Assembly (NCBI GenBank): GCA_030428385.1
Contig: JAUIDY010000011.1
Span: 1 to 64,000 of the forward strand
Reading direction: 5' to 3'
DNA length: 64,000 nt
DNA from: Rhodothermia bacterium
GTDB taxonomy: Bacteria; Bacteroidota; Rhodothermia; Rhodothermales; JAAAOL01
Below the pieces are notes generated by a model. It was not told the DNA's origin, made no database searches, and saw only the letters and a program-made list of their open reading frames with translations. A program made the position numbers and the translations under genes. Numbering within the stretch: position 1 is the stretch's first letter; the number at the start of each line of letters is the position of its first letter. Shown in pieces: positions 1-7,350 of this stretch.

Positions 1-2139
1 GCCGGGGTGTTGCTTTCGGGTCTGGGCGCGCTGCGCAACCGGGTAGAGGGCAACTATATCGGCACGGACATCACCGGCACGGTGGCGCTGGGCAACGCAC
101 AAGGCGGGGTGGCGCTGGTGGGAGCCACATCGGCCAACATAATCGGCGGGACGCCCGAAGCACGCAACATCATTTCGGGAAACGGGCTGGATGGGATCGC
201 CATCGGCGGACTGGGCACACGCGAAAACCAGGTGGCGGCCAACTACATCGGCACGGACCATACCGGCACGCAGCCGCTGGGCAATGCGGGGTTTGGGGTA
301 TTGCTCACGGGCGGTGGCGTGCGCAACATCATCGGCGGCACCGACGACGCATTTAACCTCATCTCGGGCAATGAGCAGGATGGTGTTGTGCTTTTCGCCC
401 CGGAGACGGAGGAAAACCAGGTGGCCGGCAACCGGATTGGGACCGACGCGACCGGAGCCGCTGCGTTGGGCAACCGGATCGGCGTCTTTCTCGACGGCGG
501 TACCCAGCACAACGTGGTGGGCGACAACGTGATCTCGGGCAATCGGGAAGATGGCGTGTTTATGCGCGGCACCACTACAACCAACAATGTCATCGAAAAT
601 AATGTGATCGGTACGGACCACACCGGCACGCAGCCGCTGGGCAATCGCTTTAGCGGGTTTTTTCTGTTCGACGGCGTAAACCAGACCCGCATAGAGGGTA
701 ATGTCATCGCCGCGCACCAATTTGATGGCATCGGGATGGACGGGGATCGCACCTTCGAAAACCAAGTGGTGGGTAACTATATCGGCACGGACCGAAGCGG
801 GACGCGGCGGCTGGGCAACCGGACAGGCGTTTTTCTGCTACGCGGGACGAACAGCAACGAGATCGGGGGGCTGGACGAAGACGCGGGCAATGTGATCGCG
901 TTTAATCTGCAAGCCGGTATCGTGTTACCCACATCAGGTTCGGGCAATGCCATCCTCGGCAACCGCTTCTACGGACAACGCTTTCTCGGCATCGACCTGT
1001 TGCGCGATGGGCGCACGCCCAACGATACCAACGACGCCGACGGCGGCCCGAACCAGCTTCAGAACGCGCCCGTGCTTTCGGATTATCAGCTTGTGGGCGG
1101 CGAGGCGCAACTTACGTATGTGGTAGACAGCAGCCCCGACTTTGTGGCCTATGACGGCGGTGCGGAGCCGGGATTGCTGGTGGAATTCTACCGCGCCGAT
1201 GCGGACTTGGACGAAGGACAGGACCTCATTGCCCGCGACCGCTTCACCGCCGACGATTTTGCCGCAGGCGGAAAAACCATCACGCTGGGTAATGCCGAGG
1301 CGCTGGGGCTGACAGGCACCGCACGGCCCATCGCCACGGCGACAGATGCGCTGGGCAACACCTCCGAGTTTTCGCTTCCGGCGGCGCTGGTGAGCGGGAC
1401 GCCGCAACTCGTGGTTACCAAGGCCGATGAACTCCTTGATGACGACGGCGATGGACAGGTGGTGCCGGGGCAAACCGTCCGTTACATCGTGCGCCTGACC
1501 AACGCCACCACCACAGCCACCACCAACCTCCGTTTCTCCGACACCGTGGATCCCAACACCACCTTGCTCCGTGAGTCCATCGAACTGACCCCGGAAGAGG
1601 CCGGGTTGGTGGGCTTTGGCCTCGAAGACAACGCCTTCACCGTGGATGTGCCCCTGCTGGAAGCCGGAAGCCCGGTGGAAATCCGCTTTGATGTGGTGGT
1701 GCAAGAGGAGGTCGCCGTGCCGCTGATTGTTAACCAGGGCAGCCTCACGGCGGATGGCATACCACCCCTGCTAACCGACAACCCCTTTACTCTCGACGTA
1801 TCCGGCGACCCGACCGAAACCACCGTCTTCCGCGACGAGAACACGGCGGTGGAAGACGCATCCACCGAACGCCCGTCGCCCACGCTGGCCGTTCCTTTCC
1901 CCAATCCCTTTACCTCAGAAACAACGGTGTCGTTCGCCGTCCCATCCGGCGGAGCGGCGGTTCGGCTGGTCGTGTATGATGTGCTGGGCCGTGAGGTGGC
2001 TCGGCTGGTTGATGGCTGGATGACCGAAGGCCACCACGAGACCCGTTGGCAAGCCGGGGCACATCCCAGCGGGGCCTATTTTGTCCGGCTTCAGTCGGGC
2101 AACCACCAGCAGGTGCGGCAGGTGATCCACCTTCCCTGA
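1..2139 (+). CDS. Secreted beta-helix repeat protein with T9SS sorting domain (5' truncated)
   Basis: The reading frame is open from the first base, so the N-terminus lies outside the window. About the first 350 residues are parallel beta-helix repeats. The loop IGTD-x-(T/S)GT-x-x-LGN recurs five times between N-x-I/V turns, typical of right-handed beta-helix proteins. A DUF11-like adhesion domain follows (LVVTKADELLDDDGDGQVVP onward). The protein ends with a type IX secretion C-terminal domain of type A: PFPNPF, then VYDVLGREVARL, then GAYFVRL. This predicts export through the outer membrane and surface attachment or release. The substrate is unknown; beta-helix folds often bind polysaccharide. 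The fold and sorting signal are clear, the function is not. Confidence 0.85.
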   Translation, partial: AGVLLSGLGALRNRVEGNYIGTDITGTVALGNAQGGVALVGATSANIIGGTPEARNIISGNGLDGIAIGGLGTRENQVAANYIGTDHTGTQPLGNAGFGVLLTGGGVRNIIGGTDDAFNLISGNEQDGVVLFAPETEENQVAGNRIGTDATGAAALGNRIGVFLDGGTQHNVVGDNVISGNREDGVFMRGTTTTNNVIENNVIGTDHTGTQPLGNRFSGFFLFDGVNQTRIEGNVIAAHQFDGIGMDGDRTFENQVVGNYIGTDRSGTRRLGNRTGVFLLRGTNSNEIGGLDEDAGNVIAFNLQAGIVLPTSGSGNAILGNRFYGQRFLGIDLLRDGRTPNDTNDADGGPNQLQNAPVLSDYQLVGGEAQLTYVVDSSPDFVAYDGGAEPGLLVEFYRADADLDEGQDLIARDRFTADDFAAGGKTITLGNAEALGLTGTARPIATATDALGNTSEFSLPAALVSGTPQLVVTKADELLDDDGDGQVVPGQTVRYIVRLTNATTTATTNLRFSDTVDPNTTLLRESIELTPEEAGLVGFGLEDNAFTVDVPLLEAGSPVEIRFDVVVQEEVAVPLIVNQGSLTADGIPPLLTDNPFTLDVSGDPTETTVFRDENTAVEDASTERPSPTLAVPFPNPFTSETTVSFAVPSGGAAVRLVVYDVLGREVARLVDGWMTEGHHETRWQAGAHPSGAYFVRLQSGNHQQVRQVIHLP

Positions 2140-2341
2140 CTGACGTGCTGGCGGTATCCATTCATGGTTTCTTCAAAATGATTTTTTGGGGATGCATAGG
2201 CATCATCCGCTTTTGAAGTGCTAAAGGGTTGATCTGGGAAACAGAGGACGTGTTGCCCGGCCCTATCCCCCCGGTGTCTGGCGAAGTGCACGTTCTCTTT
2301 TCCCTGTTTCCCCATCCTCCACCCCTTAATCCCCTCCCTGA

Positions 2342-3193
2342 ATGATGCGCTTTTTGTTACTCGCTCTCGTGGTTGTATTTTTTGCCCCCGAATCGGTGTT
2401 TGCCCAGGCCGATCAAGTCCGAATTAATGAAGTCAATGTGGCCGACAACTGGGTGGAGCTCTACAATGCTGGAAATGAAACGGTGGATGTGAGCAACTGG
2501 TGGCTGTGCTCGTTTCCGGCGTATGCCACGGTGGGCAGCCGCACCGTATTTGGTGATGGAAGCCCCGTGCTAGACCCCGGTGCCTATCTGGTGGTAGAGT
2601 GGGATCCGTCGCGCAACGAGGATGGCAATACGGGAACGCTCGATGGCGAAGTGGGCCTCTACCTTTCGCCGTCGTTTAGCAGTTCGGATGCCGTCGCCGA
2701 TTACCTGGCCTATGGTGTGGCACAGAGCAGCGGACGCCAAAGCGAAGCCGCTGGAGCGGGAGAGTGGACCCTCGGTGCGGCGGTGGCTTTAGGCGAGGCC
2801 GGGACGACGTTGTCATTCTTTGACAATGGTGGTGCGCCCGAAGCCAACTGGAGTATTGGCACGCCCACCCCGAATGGCCCCAATGAAGACACCAGTACCC
2901 ACATCGAAAACGTGGTCGATTTGCCGCAAGCCTTTGTTCTCAGCGCGGCCTATCCCAATCCTTTCAATCCCGTGACCACCTTTACGTTGTCGGTGGCGCA
3001 GGCGCAGGAAGTACGCGTCCAGGTGTATGATGTGCTGGGCCGCCCGGTCCGCACCTTATTCGAGGGCGTGGTAACCGCCGGGGAGGCCCGTGTAGTTTCC
3101 TTCGACGCGGATGATCTTCCCAGTGGCTTGTACCTCTATCGTGCCGAAGGCGAATCCTTTTCCGCCACACGACAGGTCATGTTGATCAAGTAG
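2342..3193 (+). CDS. Secreted lamin-tail-domain-like protein with T9SS sorting domain
   Basis: This 283-residue protein has an N-terminal signal peptide (MMRFLLLALVVVFFAPESVFAQ, cleavage after AQ). The next 150 residues resemble a lamin-tail domain (LTD): RINEVNV, NWVELYNAG, WWLCSF and YLVVEWD are typical strand signatures. The C-terminal 80 residues are a type IX sorting domain (YPNPFNPVTTF, VYDVLGRPVRTLFEG, SGLYLYR). Two adjacent ATG codons at 2342 and 2345 could both serve as start. It lies 200 bp after another T9SS substrate on the same strand. LTD domains in bacterial secreted proteins are usually associated with nucleases or surface display; no catalytic domain is visible here, so the role is open. 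Confidence 0.85.
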   Translation: MMRFLLLALVVVFFAPESVFAQADQVRINEVNVADNWVELYNAGNETVDVSNWWLCSFPAYATVGSRTVFGDGSPVLDPGAYLVVEWDPSRNEDGNTGTLDGEVGLYLSPSFSSSDAVADYLAYGVAQSSGRQSEAAGAGEWTLGAAVALGEAGTTLSFFDNGGAPEANWSIGTPTPNGPNEDTSTHIENVVDLPQAFVLSAAYPNPFNPVTTFTLSVAQAQEVRVQVYDVLGRPVRTLFEGVVTAGEARVVSFDADDLPSGLYLYRAEGESFSATRQVMLIK

Positions 3194-3276
3194 CGGGGCA
3201 GGAAAAAAGGACTCGAACTGCACCTGCGAACACGCGTATTATTGCCCCTTCTCAACGACTTTTTATGGAGACAACC

Positions 3277-4341
3277 ATGTCGCGCCTTGGGTTTTTGTTC
3301 GCTGTGGTATTTTGTATTGGGCTGCTTGCAGGATGTGATTCAGGAGGCGGAGAGGACGACAGCCCCGAGTGGCTCTATGCCTCGATCCAGGGCGAGGCGA
3401 AGGTTGCCCTCATCGACATGCAGACGAACACGGTGCGCCAGGTGGTGGACCTGACGGACTTTGGGTTCACCGAGGGTGCGAAGCCGCACCACGTCGCTGT
3501 TGAGGCCGATGGTTCGTTCTGGTACGTCTCGCTGATCGGCGACAACAAAATTGCCAAGTTCAGCCAGGCCGACGATGGCACCGTGGAACTGGTTGAAACG
3601 GCTGACTTCGAGACGCCGGGGATGCTGGTGGTGCATCCGACCCTGGACCTGCTGTTTGCGGGACGTTCCATGACCGCCGTGAATCCCCCGTCGGCGATCG
3701 GAAAGATCCAGCGGTCCGACATGGCCGTGACCGAGATTCCGGTTGTTTTCCCACGTCCCCACGCGCTGGCCCTCGATCCCTCCGGTGCCTTTGTGTATAC
3801 CGCCAGCCTCGCCGAAAACCAAGTCATCACGGTAAATGTAGTTGATGAAACAGCAACGTTCACGCAGGTAGCGGGTCCGCAACAGGCGTTTGTTCAGTTT
3901 GCTGTTCAGCCGGGCGGCGGGGACATGTACGTGTCGGGCCAACTGACAGCCAACGTAAGCCACTTCGACATCACCAGCCCGGCCGAGCCATCGTTTCTTA
4001 ACGCCATCGATGTGAACGCTGCGCCGTGGCATCCTATTTTTTCGGATGACGGACGCTTCCTGTATCTGGGCAACAAGCAGGCCAACACCGTCACGGTCAT
4101 CAACACCGAGGCACAGGCGGTAGAAGCCGTGATTGATGGAGACGGTCTTGCGCAGCCGCATGGCAGCGCCCTCTCGCCGGATGGCCGCTACCTGTACATC
4201 TCAAACAACAACATGAACGGCTCTTACACCGCCGCTGATGGCACAACACCGGGCACGGTTGTGGTGATCGACACGCGCAGCAATGCCATTGTGGAGGTGT
4301 TGGAACTGGGGGCCAATGTTACAGGGCTAGGCACACGCTAG
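3277..4341 (+). CDS. YncE-like beta-propeller lipoprotein
   Basis: The 354-residue protein starts with a lipoprotein signal peptide ending in the lipobox LLAGC, followed by an Asp/Ser/Gly linker, so it is probably lipid-anchored. The body is a seven-bladed propeller of YVTN/YncE type with recurring blades (VALIDMQTNTVRQVVDL, ALDPSGAFVYTASL, SDDGRFLYLGNKQANTVTVI, SPDGRYLYISNNN). An in-frame ATG at 3265 gives a four-residue extension. I prefer 3277 because GGAG lies six bases before it and the signal peptide then begins with MSRLGF. The stop overlaps the convergent membrane protein gene by four bases. Propellers of this class bind ligands or act as scaffolds; the ligand is unknown. Confidence 0.85.
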   Translation: MSRLGFLFAVVFCIGLLAGCDSGGGEDDSPEWLYASIQGEAKVALIDMQTNTVRQVVDLTDFGFTEGAKPHHVAVEADGSFWYVSLIGDNKIAKFSQADDGTVELVETADFETPGMLVVHPTLDLLFAGRSMTAVNPPSAIGKIQRSDMAVTEIPVVFPRPHALALDPSGAFVYTASLAENQVITVNVVDETATFTQVAGPQQAFVQFAVQPGGGDMYVSGQLTANVSHFDITSPAEPSFLNAIDVNAAPWHPIFSDDGRFLYLGNKQANTVTVINTEAQAVEAVIDGDGLAQPHGSALSPDGRYLYISNNNMNGSYTAADGTTPGTVVVIDTRSNAIVEVLELGANVTGLGTR

Positions 4342-4547
4342 GCGGCTTCTTTGCCCCGTGTGGAAAGGCCAAAAGGCAGATACAGCGGGCAGGTGCTGAC
4401 GAGGCTCGTCAGCAGAAAAACGGCGGCGAGGATACCGAGGATGATGGCGGCGGTGCCGGTGATCTGACCCGCGAAATACAGCGCGGCGATGACGATGGCG
4501 ATCACGACGCGGATGACGCGGTCGAGCGCTCCCATATTCTTTTTCAT
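4338..4547 (-). CDS. YgaP-like (DUF2892) small inner-membrane protein
   Basis: This 69-residue protein begins MKKNMGALDRVIRV and has two hydrophobic helices separated by a short GTA turn, then the family-typical TCPLYLPFGLST. That matches DUF2892, the membrane part of rhodanese YgaP, as a stand-alone protein. A longer in-frame reading back to 4709 exists, but its extra 54 residues look non-coding and it would overlap the better microprotein frame. I therefore place the start at 4547. It lies 40 bp after the microprotein and downstream of the Crp-type regulator, all on the minus strand. A CRP-type palindrome sits upstream of the pair. In this family the protein is often near Crp/Fnr regulators and sulfur or redox genes; its biochemical role is not established. 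Confidence 0.85.
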   Translation of the reverse strand: MKKNMGALDRVIRVVIAIVIAALYFAGQITGTAAIILGILAAVFLLTSLVSTCPLYLPFGLSTRGKEAA

Positions 4548-4587
4548 GGCTCTATGTGCCGAGGCGTTGGTTGGAGAAACACCGTTC

Positions 4588-4680
4588 CTATACGACCCAT
4601 TCGATGAACAGCGCCAGTGCGGTGACAAGGCCCAGGCAAAGCAGGCATACCAGCAAAAATTTGAGCACGTTGCGGCGCAT
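4588..4680 (-). CDS. Predicted 30-residue single-pass membrane microprotein
   Basis: The minus strand has an ATG at 4680 and a TAG ending at 4588, giving 30 codons. The product starts MRRNVLKFLLVCLLCL and ends ALFIEWVV. It has two positive residues, then an uninterrupted hydrophobic stretch of about 20 residues, then an acidic C-terminal tail, as in a single transmembrane helix oriented N-in. It lies between the Crp-type regulator and the DUF2892 membrane protein in the same direction. A perfect CRP-type palindrome lies 55-70 bp upstream. There is no good Shine-Dalgarno sequence, which is common in this phylum. Chance occurrence of a hydrophobic 30-codon frame cannot be excluded. Confidence 0.5.
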   Translation of the reverse strand: MRRNVLKFLLVCLLCLGLVTALALFIEWVV

Positions 4681-4734
4681 ATCAGCAGGAGACGTAGGAT
4701 ATACACCAAGCTAGGAAGGGCCGGCGTGCTTGTC

Positions 4735-4750
4735 TGTGATCTACGTCACA
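4735..4750. promoter_or_regulatory. CRP-type operator TGTGA-N6-TCACA
   Basis: The sequence TGTGATCTACGTCACA is a perfect inverted repeat of TGTGA with a six-base spacer, the textbook CRP operator. It sits in the 79-bp gap between the Crp-type regulator gene and the membrane microprotein, about 55 bp before the microprotein start codon. The neighbouring regulator has a recognition helix with the R-E-x-x-x-R spacing that E. coli CRP uses to read GTGA. The pairing of site and regulator is inferred. Confidence 0.65.
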
Positions 4751-4759
4751 AAGTGGCCA

Positions 4760-5434
4760 TCACGGGGTGCTCATGGTAGCGAGTGCCGGGACATCGCGCA
4801 GGTGTACCACTCCCCGGGTTAAGGCCACCCATCCGCGATGCTCGAACTCTTTCAGGATGCGGCTTACGACTTCGCGCGAGGTGCCCAGGTCGGCAGCGAT
4901 GTGTTCGTGGGTGCGTTCAAGGCGGGAGGACGTGGCTCCTGCTTCTGCCAGGTAGGCCGCCAGCCGCTCATCCACCCGGTGAAAGGCCACCTCTTCCACC
5001 AACTCGATCACCGTGGTGAGGCGGCGCGAGAGCAGGTCGAACACATAGGTGCGCCACGCACGGAATTGGTCGAACCAGTCCTGAAACAGGGGAGCCGGAA
5101 TAACCAGGGCATCGACGTCGGTCTCAGCCTCGGCGAACGCCGGAAACAGGCGGTCACTCAGGATACACGAGGCCGTGAGGATGCAGCTTTCGCCGGGGCG
5201 AATGCGATAGAGGGTGATGGGGCGGCCATCATCGCTGAGTTTGTACACGCGGGCATTGCCTTCCAGAACAAGCGGAAGGTGTGCGCAGGCATTGCCTTCC
5301 ATGCACACAAAGGCACCCGCCGGGAGAGTGGTGGCTACGGCCTGGGTGGCAATGGCTTCGTGGAGGGCAGGGGAGGCCGCATGCAGAAACGGAAACAGGT
5401 GGTCGATACGGGGGTCGTCGAAAAGCGGAGCCAT
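4760..5434 (-). CDS. Crp/Fnr-family transcriptional regulator
   Basis: This 224-residue protein has an N-terminal cyclic-nucleotide-binding-like beta barrel (about residues 20-130: LPAGAFVCMEG, LPLVLEGNARVYKLSDDGRP, LYRIRPGESCIL) and a C-terminal winged helix (THEHIAADLGTSREVVSRIL). The recognition helix reads S-R-E-V-V-S-R, the same R-E-x-x-x-R spacing as E. coli CRP (Arg180, Glu181, Arg185). It does not show the E-x-x-S-R pattern of FNR. There is no four-cysteine Fe-S motif, although single cysteines occur in the sensor domain. An in-frame extension to 5512 adds 26 residues without family similarity, so I use the ATG at 5434. A matching palindrome just downstream suggests control of the following microprotein and DUF2892 genes. 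The effector is unknown. Confidence 0.88.
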   Translation of the reverse strand: MAPLFDDPRIDHLFPFLHAASPALHEAIATQAVATTLPAGAFVCMEGNACAHLPLVLEGNARVYKLSDDGRPITLYRIRPGESCILTASCILSDRLFPAFAEAETDVDALVIPAPLFQDWFDQFRAWRTYVFDLLSRRLTTVIELVEEVAFHRVDERLAAYLAEAGATSSRLERTHEHIAADLGTSREVVSRILKEFEHRGWVALTRGVVHLRDVPALATMSTP

Positions 5435-5518
5435 GCGTGTTCTTGGAAAGGGGTAGGCATCCCAAGAAAACGTACGGCCCAACGATACGCAACGGGTCTT
5501 CCATGAAGACACCGGGGG

Positions 5519-7063
5519 TCACTGATTGTCTAGAATTTCCAGAAAGCCTTGCCAATCGGAAAGCGTTTCTGGAAAACGCAGCTTGCGTTCGTAAAACGCC
5601 TGTTTAAAATAGGATTGATAGGCAACCGGAGAGATGGGACTGCCGGTGGCAAGGGTTTCGTTTGCGGCGGCCTGTTGGTAGAGGGCCGAGATGGTAGGCC
5701 GACCTGTTGTGTCTTCCGACAAGAGCTGTTGCAAGGCGGCATGCATGTACGTAAGGCGCTCGAAGAACAGGCTTGGATCGGAGGAAGGGGGTAGGGGGCT
5801 TGGAGGAGGGGCGGTGAGGCGGGCCATGCGATGCCGGTGCAACACCAGGGCAAGCAAGCCGAGTGCGACGAGGCTTCCGCCCAACAGGGCTACCCACGAC
5901 CAGGAGGAATCGCGGGGCTGGAGCACCATGCGCAGGTAGGCTTCCTGCGCCTCGCGCAGCGCCCGGGCCGTGGCAATCTGGTGCACGTCGGTGGGGGCAG
6001 CGTTGACGGCTAAATGGTACCAATTCTCGGCAGCATCGTACTCTTCCAGGGCTTCATGGATTTTGCCTTTTTCCAAATAGAGGAGGACGACAAACTCTGG
6101 AATCTCGGATGTCGCGGAAAGGTTGAGGGCGTATTCCAGGCTGCGAAGGGCGTCGTCGGTTCGTCCCTGGGCGTGGTACAACCGTGCCTGTCGCCAATGA
6201 ATGTGGATGATTTCGCGGGGCAGGTTGTGTGTTTCGGCGAGGTAGAGGGCGTGCTCAAACGCTGCGCGTACCGAATCAGGAGATCCGAAGGCATGCTGGG
6301 CACGCGCAAGGAGGACATAGGCCTGAATGCGCCGGTCGATGTCACGTGGGGCATTAAACAAACGGATGGTGGTGTAGGAGTCGCGCAGTACCTGATCAAG
6401 CAGAGGCTCGTCCATCTCGCGTTGCCAATGCAGGGCGAGCAGCGCGTTGCTGCGTTCGAAGAGGGCCCGGGCACGTGTCTCGTTGTTGACCGCCGGGGTT
6501 TCAAGGACCTCTGTGGTTAACGCAATCGCCTGTTCAAAATCATCAAGGTGGTTATACACCAGGGCGCCGTCCACCTTGCCCGACAATTGGTCTTCAAGGG
6601 GAAGGGCGTCGGCATAGCGTTCGAATTCGGCATACGCATCCACCACGCCATGCAGGTTTCCATCGGCACTATCAAACGTCAACTTCCACAGGGCGAACCG
6701 GGCGCGGTATTCGGCGTCGGCATCAGACAGATAGCGCTCGTAGAACAACACGACGTTGTTCTGGGCAGGGGCCATCTGGTCGAGGTGATAGTGGGCCCAC
6801 ACTTCTTTGTTCAGCAGCCACACCTCGCGGAGGCCTCGGGTGCCGTCATAACAAATCCGGGCATCATGTGCTTGCAACGCAATCCGTTCCAGCGTCTCGG
6901 CATCATAGGTTTCTGCTTGCGTGTCGGTGGTTGCCAGGAGGTGCTTGTAGTGCTCGGAGACGTCTTGCGTAAGGGCATCACAGTCCTGTGCCCAGGCCAG
7001 CGGCGCCACCAGCATGGAACCAATGAGGCAAGCTGTGTTAAAAATAAGTAGCTTGGCGCTCAT
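5519..7063 (-). CDS. TPR-repeat membrane protein with signal peptide and cytoplasmic tail
   Basis: The 514-residue protein starts MSAKLLIFNTACLIGSMLVA with signal cleavage after WAQ. Residues from about 25 to 385 are helical hairpins of tetratricopeptide type (for example LARAQHAFGSPDSVRAAFEH and YHAQGRTDDALRSLEYALNL). One transmembrane helix (WVALLGGSLVALGLLALVL) follows, then about 110 cytoplasmic residues with a Pro-rich linker and a helical domain ending LSDWQGFLEILDNQ. The start at 7063 is supported by GAGGAGG seven bases upstream, a strong ribosome site for this genome. An external TPR array joined to a cytoplasmic domain suggests a sensor, but no known output domain is recognised. Its start codon is only 31 bp from that of the divergent glycine-rich peptide gene. 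Confidence 0.8.
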   Translation of the reverse strand: MSAKLLIFNTACLIGSMLVAPLAWAQDCDALTQDVSEHYKHLLATTDTQAETYDAETLERIALQAHDARICYDGTRGLREVWLLNKEVWAHYHLDQMAPAQNNVVLFYERYLSDADAEYRARFALWKLTFDSADGNLHGVVDAYAEFERYADALPLEDQLSGKVDGALVYNHLDDFEQAIALTTEVLETPAVNNETRARALFERSNALLALHWQREMDEPLLDQVLRDSYTTIRLFNAPRDIDRRIQAYVLLARAQHAFGSPDSVRAAFEHALYLAETHNLPREIIHIHWRQARLYHAQGRTDDALRSLEYALNLSATSEIPEFVVLLYLEKGKIHEALEEYDAAENWYHLAVNAAPTDVHQIATARALREAQEAYLRMVLQPRDSSWSWVALLGGSLVALGLLALVLHRHRMARLTAPPPSPLPPSSDPSLFFERLTYMHAALQQLLSEDTTGRPTISALYQQAAANETLATGSPISPVAYQSYFKQAFYERKLRFPETLSDWQGFLEILDNQ

Positions 7064-7094
7064 GCCCTCCTCAACCAACACGTAGGTGAATCGT

Positions 7095-7232
7095 ATGTAT
7101 AACGAACAACTCTTATTTGCAAGATCGGAAGGCGAAGGGGAAGGAGAAGGTGGTAATAATGGGGGAAGTGGCGGCGGGGGCGGTACCGGTACGGGTGGCG
7201 GAGGATCCGGTGATCCGCCTCCTTTGTGTTAG
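7095..7232 (+). CDS. 45-residue glycine-rich peptide of unknown function
   Basis: An ATG at 7095 opens 45 codons ending with TAG at 7232. AGGTGA lies five to six bases before the ATG, a good ribosome site, and a strong intrinsic terminator follows 36 bp after the stop. The product begins MYNEQLLFARS, continues with alternating Gly-Glu, then a Gly/Asn/Ser/Thr tract, and ends GDPPPLC. It has 18 glycines and one cysteine, which is the last residue. All four glycine codons are used (about 5 GGC, 3 GGG, 4 GGA, 6 GGT), which argues for selection on the peptide rather than DNA slippage. There is no signal peptide. It diverges from the TPR membrane protein gene. It may be a secreted or modified peptide, a signal, or a structural linker; I do not recognise the family. 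Confidence 0.6.
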   Translation: MYNEQLLFARSEGEGEGEGGNNGGSGGGGGTGTGGGGSGDPPPLC

Positions 7233-7267
7233 ACACATAAGCCGGGGATTTATAACCTACATTCAGG

Positions 7268-7295
7268 GGGACTTCATCGGAGGTCCCTTTTTTTT
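7268..7295 (+). terminator. Intrinsic terminator of the glycine-rich peptide gene
   Basis: GGGACTTC and GAGGTCCC form an eight-pair stem with one G-T pair and an ATCG loop, followed by eight T residues on the plus strand. On the minus strand no T run follows the hairpin, so it serves plus-strand transcription and not leuS. The only plus-strand reading frame it can close is the 45-codon gene. Confidence 0.85.
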
Positions 7296-7350
7296 GACCC
7301 TTCTTCTTGTGCCCCCATTCATCACAACCCCGCATCAGCACGTTTAACCG

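Noticed and set aside
7117-7347. 76-codon plus-strand frame near the TPR gene
   Set aside because: It crosses the intrinsic terminator at 7268-7295 and is out of frame with the better-supported 45-codon gene.
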